Assembly (NCBI GenBank): GCA_964493955.1
Contig: CAZBPZ010000046.1
Location: 1-13,461 of the forward strand
Origin: CAZBPZ01 sp964493955
Lineage (GTDB): Bacteria; Chloroflexota; Dehalococcoidia; Dehalococcoidales; Fen-1064
DNA: 13,461 nucleotides
Direction of reading: 5' to 3'
In this document: positions 7,703-13,461 of the stretch, piece after piece
Numbering within the stretch: the stretch's first letter is position 1
Layout: each line of letters starts with the position of its first letter
Made by a program: the position numbers and the translations under genes
The notes under the pieces: model-generated
Told to the model about the DNA's origin: nothing
Database searches by the model: none
The model's input: the letters and a program-made list of their open reading frames with translations, nothing else

Positions 7703-7740
7703 AAGCCCCCTTCGCGCGAAGGGGGCTTCCCTTTTATTTA
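7703..7740 (+). terminator. Rho-independent terminator after the thiolase gene
   Basis: The 26 bases at 7703-7728 form a perfect palindrome, AAGCCCCCTTC-GCGC-GAAGGGGGCTT, with an 11-bp stem and a four-base loop. CCCTTTTATTTATT follows, so it ends plus-strand transcription 27 bases after the thiolase stop. On the other strand the hairpin is followed only by TGCTTAG, but it sits 34 bases past the glyA stop and may also serve that convergent gene. Confidence 0.9.
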
Positions 7741-7761
7741 TTGCGTCGCGAAAGGCAGCGG

Positions 7762-9000
7762 TCAAATGCCGGGAACGGGGAAACGCTCGCAGAGGCGGTG
7801 CACCTCGGCGGCCACCTCGCGCCGGGCCGTCTCGTCCCCGGGGGCTTTCAACACCCGCAGCACCAGACCAGCCACCTGCCTCACCTCCTCCGGGCCGAAA
7901 CCACGGGTCGTGACGGCCGGTGTGCCCAGCCTGATGCCGCTGGTAGCCCAGGGGGGGCGCCTGTCAAACGGGATGGCGTTGCGGTTAACAACAATCCCGG
8001 CGCGTTCCAGTGCCTCCTGGGCCTCCCGACCACTCAGCCCCAGTGGTGTCAGGTCAACCAGCACCAGGTGATTGTCCGTCCCGCCGGAAACGAGCCGCAG
8101 GCCAAGCCTCTTCAGCTCGCCCGCCAGCACCCGCGCATTCTCCAGCACCGCCTTCTGGTAGTCTTCAAACCCGGCCTGCATTGCCTCGTAGAAGGCAACC
8201 GCCTTGGCAGCCACGGTGTGCATCATCGGCCCGCCCTGGGTGAAAGGGAAGACCGCCGCATCAATCCCCCGGGCCAGCTCCTCACGGCAGAGAATGAAGC
8301 CGCTACGCGGGCCGCGCAGCGTCTTGTGGGTGGTGGAGGTAACCACGTCGGCGTACGGCACCGGGCTGGGGTGAAGCCCCACCGCCACCAGGCCGGCAAT
8401 GTGGGCCATATCCACCATCAGCTTCGCCCCGACGGCGTCGGCGATACGGCGGAAGCATTCAAAATCTATTATCCGGGGGTAGGCGCTGGCCCCCGCCACG
8501 ATGAGCCTCGGCCGGCACTCCAGCGCCAGCGTCTCCACCTGGCGGTAGTCAATCCGCTCCGTTTCCTCGTCCACCCCGTAAGAAACAAAGTTGTACAACC
8601 TGCCCGAAAAGCTCACGGCGGCCCCGTGAGTCAGGTGCCCGCCGTGGGCCAAGCCCATCGCCAGCACGGTGTCACCCGGCTCAAGCAGGGCGGCGTAAGC
8701 CGCCATGTTGGCCTGTGCCCCGCTGTGCGGCTGGACGTTGGCATGCTCGGCCTGGAAAAGCTCACAGGCACGCCCCCGGGCCAGGGCTTCGATGGCATCG
8801 GCGTTCTCGCAACCGCCGTAGTAGCGCTGCCGGGGATAGCCCTCGGCGTACTTATTGGTAAACACCGAGCCTTCAGCCTCCAGCACGGCCGGCCCGGCAT
8901 AGTTTTCCGAGGCAATCAGATTGATGGTCCCTTCCTGCCGTCGGCGCTCCTTCTGGATAATACTGTCTACCTCGGGGTCAGTCTCGCTCAAGTAGCCCAT
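7762..9000 (-). CDS. glyA: Serine hydroxymethyltransferase
   Basis: This PLP enzyme converts serine and tetrahydrofolate to glycine and 5,10-methylene-tetrahydrofolate, the main entry of one-carbon units for purines, thymidylate and methionine. It is a cytoplasmic homodimer or tetramer. The 412 residues match bacterial GlyA. Visible motifs: INLIASENY near 26-34, NKYAEGYPRQRYYGG at 49-63, QPHSGAQAN at 90-98, VDMAHIAGLVA with Asp197 and His199, the PLP lysine Lys226 in TSTTHKTLRGPRSG, and FPFTQGGPMMH. All catalytic residues are present. The start is ATG at 9000 with GGAGG seven bases upstream. The gene stands alone, divergent from the SbcC-like gene and convergent with the thiolase gene, so it appears to be transcribed as a single unit. 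Confidence 0.98.
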   Translation of the reverse strand: MGYLSETDPEVDSIIQKERRRQEGTINLIASENYAGPAVLEAEGSVFTNKYAEGYPRQRYYGGCENADAIEALARGRACELFQAEHANVQPHSGAQANMAAYAALLEPGDTVLAMGLAHGGHLTHGAAVSFSGRLYNFVSYGVDEETERIDYRQVETLALECRPRLIVAGASAYPRIIDFECFRRIADAVGAKLMVDMAHIAGLVAVGLHPSPVPYADVVTSTTHKTLRGPRSGFILCREELARGIDAAVFPFTQGGPMMHTVAAKAVAFYEAMQAGFEDYQKAVLENARVLAGELKRLGLRLVSGGTDNHLVLVDLTPLGLSGREAQEALERAGIVVNRNAIPFDRRPPWATSGIRLGTPAVTTRGFGPEEVRQVAGLVLRVLKAPGDETARREVAAEVHRLCERFPVPGI

Positions 9001-9019
9001 CTGGACGCCTCCGGGTTGA

Positions 9020-9049
9020 AGTCTACAATGGCCCCCCGGTAGTGGTCAA
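9020..9049 (-). promoter_or_regulatory. Probable glyA promoter
   Basis: On the minus strand TTGACC (9049-9044) and TAGACT (9025-9020) are 18 bases apart. Transcription would start near 9013, giving a very short leader that consists of little more than the ribosome site GGAGG (9012-9008) before the ATG at 9000. The -10 is only a moderate match. Confidence 0.5.
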
Positions 9050-9075
9050 CAAACTGCCGGCCGGGGCGGCCACTG

Positions 9076-9084
9076 TGCTACAAT
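9076..9084 (+). promoter_or_regulatory. Possible extended -10 promoter for the SbcC-like gene
   Basis: TGCTACAAT at 9076-9084 matches an extended -10, and no -35 is recognisable. The transcript would start near 9091, only a few bases before the ATG at 9095, which would make it almost leaderless. It also means the in-frame ATG at 9083 lies inside the -10 and is unlikely to be the start. Confidence 0.45.
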
Positions 9085-9094
9085 GGGGCTTGCC

Positions 9095-11668
9095 ATGATA
9101 CCGCTCCGCCTGGCGCTCAGGAACTTCATGTGCTACCGCGATAACGTTGCGCCGCTGAGCTTCGCCGGCATCCACACCGCCAGCATCAGCGGCGGCAACG
9201 GCCACGGGAAGTCAGCCCTGATTGACGCCATGACCTGGGCCCTCTGGGGCCAGAGCCGGGCCCGGCGCGATGATGACCTGGTGCACGCCGGCACCACCGA
9301 GGCCACCGTAGAGTTCGACTTCGCCGTGGAGGGGCAGGAGTACCGCGTTATCCGCCGGCACTCCCTCCCGAAACGGCGCTCCGCCTCCGGCAAAACGAAC
9401 CTCGAGTTCCAGATACGCACCGGCGATGGCTACCGTCCCCTCACCGGCAACACCATTGCCGAGACCCAGCAGAAGATAATTGAAGTGCTCCACATGGACT
9501 ATGACACCTTCATCAACAGCGCCTTCCTGCGGCAGGGGCACGCCGACGAGTTTACCACCGCCAGCCCGGCGCACCGCAAAGAGGTGCTGGCCAGTATCCT
9601 CGGCCTGGGCGAGTATGACCGGCTCGAGGAGCGGGCCAAGGAGCAGGCCAGCCGCCTGGCCACCCGGCGCCAGCAGCTCGAAGGCGGCATCCGGGACATG
9701 ACCGAGGAGCTTACCCGCCGGCCGGCCCTGCAGGAGGAGCTGGCCGAGGCCGAAGAGGCCCGGGCACGCTCGGGCGCCGCCCTGAAGGAGCACCGACACC
9801 GGCTCGAGGCACTGCGGCAGCAGATGCAGGCCCTCGAGGCAAGGCGCACCCGGCTGGATGAGCTGCAGCAACGCATCGGCCAGGACACCCGCAACCTGGA
9901 ACACTGGCAGGAACAGGCCGGGCGGTACCAGGCGCTTATCAAGCGCTACCGGGACATCCTCGCCCGGCGGCAGGAGATAGAGGCCGGCTATACCCGCCTT
10001 GTCAGGGCACGCCAGACCAGCCACCAGCTCGACCAGGCCTTCCAGCGCTCGGTGGTACTGCAGCAGCAAAAGGCCAGGCTGGAGCAGGTAATAAAAGACG
10101 CCGAGCAGGAACTGCTCCGCCAGCACGCCCTGGTCCGGCAAACAGTGGCCGACCTTGAGGCAACGTCAGGGCGGCTGCCGGAAATCCGGGCCCGGCTCCG
10201 CCAGGCCCGGCAGCGGCTGGAGCAGCTCGAGGAGCAGGAAAAGCTCCTGCAGCACAAGCAGGAAGAACTCCGCAAACTCCAGGCCGAGCTGCACGGCCTG
10301 GAGACCAGCCAGAAGCGGCTGTCGGAGGAAATCACCTCCATCGAAGAGAAGCTGGAGCTGCTCCACCAGAGTGGCCCGACAGCCACCTGCCCCCTGTGTG
10401 AAAGCAAGCTCGGTACCGATGGGCTACAGCGGATTGAGTCCAAGTTCACGCATGAGAAGCAGGAAAAGGCCGGGGCACTGAGCGCCACCCGCCGCCGGCT
10501 CGAGGAAGAGCAGGCCAGAATGGCCCGGGTCCTGGCCGAGGTAAGCCAGCTGGAACAGCACCTCAAGGAAGAGCGGGCCGCCATCCAGGCACGTACCGGG
10601 GCGCTAAGGCAGGAGAGTGCCGAGGCCGAAAACGCCAGCCAGGCACTGCAGGAAGAGCGGGCACGCCTTGCCCTCCTGGAGGAGAGGCTGGCCAGGCGTG
10701 ATTTTGCCCACCAGGAACAACAGGCCCTGGCGCGGATTGAAGAGGAGCTGGCCGCCCTGGCCTACGACGCCGACCGCCACGAGGCAGCCCGGCAGGAGCT
10801 GGCTGACCTGGAGCAGTGGGCCGAGCCGAAGCGCCAGCTTGAAGAGGCCGAAGAGCACGCCGGGGCAGAGGAGCGGGCGCTGGCGCGGGTAGAAGAGGCC
10901 ATCCGTGACACCAGTCGGAGCCTGGAGGAGAACCGCCAGACCGCCGCCGCACTGGAAGCCGAGATAGCCGGGATGAAAACGGCAGCCCATGAGCTGGCCG
11001 AGGCCGAAGCCAAAAACAGTGCCCTGGTTGCCGAGCACGAGCGCCTGCAGCAGGTAGTTGGCAGCCTGCGGGGCCAGCTGGAGCGCCTCAACGAAGTGGA
11101 AAAGCGCCTCCGGGAGCGCCGCCGGCAGGTCGAGGAGTGCGCCCGCGAGGAAGACATCTACCGGGAACTGGCCGAGGCCTTCGGTAAGCGCGGCATCCAG
11201 GCCCTGCTCATCGAGACTGCCCTGCCGGAAGTAGAGCAGGAAGCCAACCGTTTGCTGGGCCTCATGACAGACAACCGGATGCATGTCAGGATAGAGACCC
11301 AGCGCGAGACCAAGCGGGGCACCACCGTGGAGACGCTGGATATCTTCATCGCCGACGAGCTGGGTACCCGCAACTACGAGATGTTCAGCGGCGGCGAGGC
11401 CTTCCGCATCAATTTCGCCATCCGCATCGCCCTCTCCCGGCTGCTGGCAAGGCGGGCCGGGGCACCACTGCCAACCCTGATTATCGACGAGGGGTTCGGG
11501 ACACAGGACGCCGTCGGGATAGAGAAACTGCAGGAGGCCATCAACTCAATCCAGGACGAGTTCCAGAAGATACTGGTCATCACCCACATGGAGGAGCTGC
11601 GGGACGCCTTTCCCACCCGGATAGAGGTCACCAAGACAGCCAGCGGCTCCCGGATAAGCCTGAACTAG
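9095..11668 (+). CDS. sbcC: SbcC/Rad50-type SMC ATPase (DNA double-strand break exonuclease subunit)
   Basis: This is the large subunit of the SbcCD (Mre11-Rad50) complex, an ATP-driven clamp that holds DNA ends for the SbcD nuclease. The 857 residues show the canonical order: N-terminal ATPase half with Walker A GGNGHGKS at 33-40; Q-loop FLRQGHADEF; about 240 residues of coiled coil full of Glu, Leu, Arg and Gln; the zinc hook CPLC at 432-435, almost exactly at the centre; a second coiled coil; then the C-terminal half with signature FSGGEAFRINFAIRIALSRL (764-783), Walker B LIIDE at 795-799, the D-loop and the switch His in ITHMEEL. The start at 9095 is chosen because MIPLRLALRNFMCYRD fits family N-termini; ATG at 9083 overlaps the promoter. 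The usual partner sbcD is neither upstream nor downstream here. Plain SMC is ruled out by the short length and the CPLC hook. Confidence 0.93.
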   Translation: MIPLRLALRNFMCYRDNVAPLSFAGIHTASISGGNGHGKSALIDAMTWALWGQSRARRDDDLVHAGTTEATVEFDFAVEGQEYRVIRRHSLPKRRSASGKTNLEFQIRTGDGYRPLTGNTIAETQQKIIEVLHMDYDTFINSAFLRQGHADEFTTASPAHRKEVLASILGLGEYDRLEERAKEQASRLATRRQQLEGGIRDMTEELTRRPALQEELAEAEEARARSGAALKEHRHRLEALRQQMQALEARRTRLDELQQRIGQDTRNLEHWQEQAGRYQALIKRYRDILARRQEIEAGYTRLVRARQTSHQLDQAFQRSVVLQQQKARLEQVIKDAEQELLRQHALVRQTVADLEATSGRLPEIRARLRQARQRLEQLEEQEKLLQHKQEELRKLQAELHGLETSQKRLSEEITSIEEKLELLHQSGPTATCPLCESKLGTDGLQRIESKFTHEKQEKAGALSATRRRLEEEQARMARVLAEVSQLEQHLKEERAAIQARTGALRQESAEAENASQALQEERARLALLEERLARRDFAHQEQQALARIEEELAALAYDADRHEAARQELADLEQWAEPKRQLEEAEEHAGAEERALARVEEAIRDTSRSLEENRQTAAALEAEIAGMKTAAHELAEAEAKNSALVAEHERLQQVVGSLRGQLERLNEVEKRLRERRRQVEECAREEDIYRELAEAFGKRGIQALLIETALPEVEQEANRLLGLMTDNRMHVRIETQRETKRGTTVETLDIFIADELGTRNYEMFSGGEAFRINFAIRIALSRLLARRAGAPLPTLIIDEGFGTQDAVGIEKLQEAINSIQDEFQKILVITHMEELRDAFPTRIEVTKTASGSRISLN

Positions 11669-11757
11669 GACGGGCGCGGGAAGGCCCGGCGGCAAGGTCA
11701 CCCAGGGCCCCGAAGGAATCTCTTCCCGCCCCTGGACCCGGACCTGGCCCACTCCTA

Positions 11758-11786
11758 TTGACACGGCGCCGGCGAGTCCATACATA
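11758..11786 (+). promoter_or_regulatory. Weak upstream promoter candidate with a perfect TTGACA
   Basis: TTGACA at 11758-11763 is a full -35 consensus. Seventeen bases later comes TACATA (11781-11786), a poor -10 that lies inside repeat copy 1. If used, the transcript would start near 11793 and carry a ~130-base leader including the second repeat. The poor -10 makes this uncertain. Confidence 0.25.
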
Positions 11787-11809
11787 CCCTTGAACCGGAC
11801 AGTTTTCAT
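11775..11809 (+). repeat. Direct repeat copy 1 (35 bases)
   Basis: It begins AGTCCATACATACCC, continues TTGAACCGGACAGTTTTCAT, and is identical to the copy at 11846-11881 except for one T missing in the T run. TGGACT follows immediately (11810-11815), complementary to the AGTCCA that opens either copy. A TTGAAC -35-like hexamer lies inside at 11790-11795, but no -10 follows at the right distance. Confidence 0.9.
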
Positions 11810-11845
11810 TGGACTGGATACGGGCGAATGCCCACCTGTTCACAC

Positions 11846-11881
11846 AGTCCATACATACCCTTGAACCGGACAGTTTTTCAT
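11846..11881 (+). repeat. Direct repeat copy 2 (36 bases)
   Basis: This is the second copy of the repeat, starting 71 bases after the first and separated from it by 36 bases of unrelated sequence that contains a small hairpin (GGGC-GAAT-GCCC, 11822-11833). Outside the repeat the flanks do not match. Here the internal TTGAAC is correctly placed to serve as the -35 of the downstream promoter. No reading frame, transposase gene or target-site duplication accompanies it. Confidence 0.9.
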
Positions 11882-11889
11882 GCTACACT
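11861..11889 (+). promoter_or_regulatory. Strong promoter for the NuoE/NuoF-like operon
   Basis: TTGAAC (11861-11866, inside repeat copy 2), a 17-base spacer and TACACT (11884-11889), the latter preceded by TGC as an extended -10 (TGCTACACT). The start is expected near 11896, giving a leader of about 28 bases with AGGGGG six bases before the ATG at 11924. Confidence 0.75.
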
Positions 11890-11923
11890 TGGGGTGCACT
11901 TGATTTCAGCCAGGGGGCATTAT

Positions 11924-12379
11924 ATGGAACAAGCTGTGCGGGAGCGCCTCGCACCAATACTCGCCGGGCAGCGAGGCCGTGACTCTCTCATTCCCATCCT
12001 GCAGAAGGTCCAAGGGGAGCTGGGCTATCTACCTGAGGAAGCTATCTCGGAGATAGCCCATTCTTTGGGTCTGGCCCCCAGTGACATCTACGGGGTGGCC
12101 TCGTTCTACTCACAGTTCAGGTTCCAGAGGCAAGGTGAACACACCATCAAGGTATGCCAGGGTACAGCCTGCCACGTGCGCGGCGCCAAGCGGATAATGG
12201 AGACCGTCTGCAACGAGCTGGGGGTAAGACCTGGCGGCACTACCGAGGACTATCGCTTCAGCGTGGAGCGCGTGGCCTGCTTCGGCTCCTGCGCTCTGGC
12301 TCCGGTGGTGGTGGTGGACAACACCGTCTACGGCCGGATGACCACTACCAAGGTGAGGCAGGTACTGAGTGAATACTAA
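11924..12379 (+). CDS. nuoE: NuoE-like [2Fe-2S] subunit of an NAD-linked oxidoreductase
   Basis: This 151-residue thioredoxin-like [2Fe-2S] protein belongs to the NuoE/HndA/HymA family. It passes electrons between a NuoF-type FMN subunit and the rest of the complex. The N-terminal helical part (IPILQKVQGELGYLPEEA, then ISEIAHSLGLAPSDIYGVASFYSQF) is typical of the family. The four cluster ligands are Cys78 and Cys83 (CQGTACHVRG) and Cys119 and Cys123 (CFGSCALAP). The start at 11924 is chosen for its AGGGGG site and for fitting the family; the frame is open back to 11828 but that part runs through repeat copy 2 and the promoter. A NuoF-type gene starts 43 bases downstream, so the two form an operon. 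Some codons (TCT, CCT, GCT, TTG, CTA) are used more than in the neighbouring genes. Hydrogenase or formate dehydrogenase diaphorase is more likely than complex I. Confidence 0.93.
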   Translation: MEQAVRERLAPILAGQRGRDSLIPILQKVQGELGYLPEEAISEIAHSLGLAPSDIYGVASFYSQFRFQRQGEHTIKVCQGTACHVRGAKRIMETVCNELGVRPGGTTEDYRFSVERVACFGSCALAPVVVVDNTVYGRMTTTKVRQVLSEY

Positions 12380-12422
12380 CCGCTTCACCCGGACACGGTA
12401 AAACCAGACGGGGTGCTCGGGC

Positions 12423-13461
12423 ATGACGTTTGCTGAAAGACGCAAGAAGGCAATCGACGAGTGGCAGGCACTGCAAAACAGCGGAAAACCCCGCATCCTG
12501 GTCGGAATGGCAACCTGCGGCCGTGCCGCCGGGGCGGCTGCCCTGATGGACCTCCTCAGAGAAGAGCTGCCGCGGCGTGGCGTTGACGCCCATGTCACCG
12601 AGGTAGGATGTGTCGGCCTCTGCTACGCCGAGCCCCTGGTAGACATCATCAAGCCCGGCCGCCCCCGCATCACCTACGGCAACGTCACCCCGGAGATACT
12701 CAAGCAGCTCATCCAGGACTACCTGGTGGGTGACAACCCCCGCCCGGACCTGGCCATGGGCACGGTAGGGGAAGGCACCATCGAGGACATCCCCCGCCTG
12801 GCAGACCTCCCCATCATGAAACCGCAGGTCCGCATTGCCCTGCGCAACTGCGGGCACATTGACCCGGACGATATCAACCAGTACATCGCCAACGGGGGCT
12901 ACGAGGGCCTGCGCAAGGCGCTGGAGATGGCGCCAGAGGAGGTCATCGAAGAGATAAAAAGGTCCGGCCTGAGGGGGCGCGGCGGGGCTGGCTTCCCCAC
13001 CGGCACCAAGTGGGAGTTCCTGCGCCGCTCCCCGGGAGACATCAAGTACATCATCTGCAACGCCGACGAGGGTGACCCCGGCGCTTTCATGGACAGGTCA
13101 CTCCTGGAGAGTGACCCGCATTCCGTACTGGAAGGGATACTCATCGGCTGTTATGCCACCGGGGCCAGCGAGGGCTATATCTACTGCCGGGCCGAGTACC
13201 CGCTGGCCATTTCCCGGCTGCAGCGTGCCCTGGCCCAGATGGAAGAGTACGGCCTGCTGGGCGAAAACATCCTCGGCCGCGAGGGCTTCAACCTGCACCT
13301 GCACATCAAGGAAGGTGCCGGCGCCTTCGTCTGCGGCGAGGAGACGGCCCTGATGATGTCCATCGAGGGACGGCGCGGCATGCCGCGGCCCCGTCCCCCC
13401 TTCCCCGCCCAGTCCGGCCTCTGGGGCAAGCCGAGCAACATCAACAACGTGGAGACCTGGG
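12423..13461 (+). CDS. nuoF: NuoF-like NADH/FMN subunit with N-terminal [2Fe-2S] domain (3' end outside window)
   Basis: This is the flavin subunit that exchanges electrons with NAD(H), of the HndC/HymB/HoxF type. About 346 residues are visible and the frame is open to the edge. Residues 25-110 form a thioredoxin-fold [2Fe-2S] domain with Cys32, Cys63 and Cys67 (MATCGRAAGA, VGCVGLCYAEPL). The usual second cysteine of the first pair is absent. Then come the NADH-binding loop GLRGRGGAGFPTGTKW from 182, the FMN region CNADEGDPGAF at 212-222, the GAGAFVCGEETALMMSIEG segment and PSNINNVETW at the edge. The fused N-terminal domain is missing from complex I NuoF and points to an NAD-linked hydrogenase or formate dehydrogenase. 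The C-terminal [4Fe-4S] ligands lie beyond the window. The start is ATG at 12423 with GGGGTG upstream. Confidence 0.93.
   Translation, partial: MTFAERRKKAIDEWQALQNSGKPRILVGMATCGRAAGAAALMDLLREELPRRGVDAHVTEVGCVGLCYAEPLVDIIKPGRPRITYGNVTPEILKQLIQDYLVGDNPRPDLAMGTVGEGTIEDIPRLADLPIMKPQVRIALRNCGHIDPDDINQYIANGGYEGLRKALEMAPEEVIEEIKRSGLRGRGGAGFPTGTKWEFLRRSPGDIKYIICNADEGDPGAFMDRSLLESDPHSVLEGILIGCYATGASEGYIYCRAEYPLAISRLQRALAQMEEYGLLGENILGREGFNLHLHIKEGAGAFVCGEETALMMSIEGRRGMPRPRPPFPAQSGLWGKPSNINNVETW

Noticed and set aside
7597..9042. 481-codon plus-strand frame overlapping the thiolase end and opposite glyA
   Set aside because: It crosses the thiolase terminator and mirrors glyA; the composition is typical of a shadow frame.
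9083..9094. Earlier ATG for the SbcC-like gene (four extra residues)
   Set aside because: It lies inside the TACAAT -10 element, and the family N-terminus fits the ATG at 9095.
9212..10141. 309-codon minus-strand frame opposite the SbcC-like gene
   Set aside because: It is a Leu/Gly-rich antisense shadow of the coiled-coil coding region.
11672..11734. Possible terminator after the SbcC-like gene (GGGCGCGGGAAG with CTTCCCGCCC, and CCAGGG with CCCTGG)
   Set aside because: The loops are long, one stem is interrupted, and no T tract follows, so a rho-independent terminator cannot be supported.
11775..11881. Repeat of 36, gap of 36, repeat of 36 resembling a one-spacer CRISPR array
   Set aside because: There are only two copies, they differ by an indel, no cas gene is present, the repeat lacks typical CRISPR ends, and copy 2 functions as a promoter -35 with a good -10 beside it.
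11828..11923. 32-residue N-terminal extension of the NuoE-like protein
   Set aside because: It runs through repeat copy 2 and the promoter, is unlike the family, and has a worse ribosome site than the ATG at 11924.

Overview
The window is a 13.5 kb piece of a GC-rich bacterial chromosome made mostly of housekeeping genes. It ends in the start of a flavin/iron-sulfur NADH-oxidoreductase operon. High GC with strong use of GCC, CTG and GGC codons, an NADH-linked diaphorase typical of anaerobes, and this gene set suggest an anaerobic Chloroflexota bacterium of the Dehalococcoidia type. That assignment is inference from protein style, because no rRNA or other phylogenetic marker is present.

Layout. 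(1) 1-1457, plus strand: the C-terminal half of valyl-tRNA synthetase, cut by the left edge. (2) 6248 down to 1454, minus strand: a compact five-gene unit, prs (PRPP synthetase), a DUF2007 small protein, secA, a stand-alone helix-hairpin-helix protein and an unrecognised 237-residue protein. Neighbouring genes overlap by 4-8 bases except for a 27-base gap after secA. The last gene runs tail to tail into valS, and the two stop codons share one CTAG. (3) 6249-6424: a divergent promoter region with a good promoter for each direction. (4) 6425-7675, plus: a single thiolase gene closed by a perfect 26-base hairpin terminator. (5) 7762-9000, minus: glyA (serine hydroxymethyltransferase), with a second short divergent promoter region at 9001-9094. 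(6) 9095-11668, plus: an SbcC/Rad50-type ATPase with an intact zinc hook at its exact centre. (7) 11669-11923: a non-coding stretch holding two near-identical 35/36-base direct repeats, the second supplying the -35 of a strong promoter. (8) 11924-13461, plus: a NuoE-like [2Fe-2S] subunit and a NuoF-like FMN/NADH subunit fused to an N-terminal thioredoxin-fold [2Fe-2S] domain. The second gene runs off the right edge. This pair is the diaphorase half of an NAD-linked hydrogenase or formate dehydrogenase, rather than of ordinary complex I.

I do not see a clear new defence, mobile or biosynthetic system. The most unusual structure is the direct-repeat/promoter block in front of the NuoE/NuoF operon. 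The tightly overlapped prs-secA unit with its two small uncharacterised members comes next. No tRNA, rRNA, CRISPR array or transposase gene was recognised, and no gene-free stretch exceeds 300 bases (the longest is 255).
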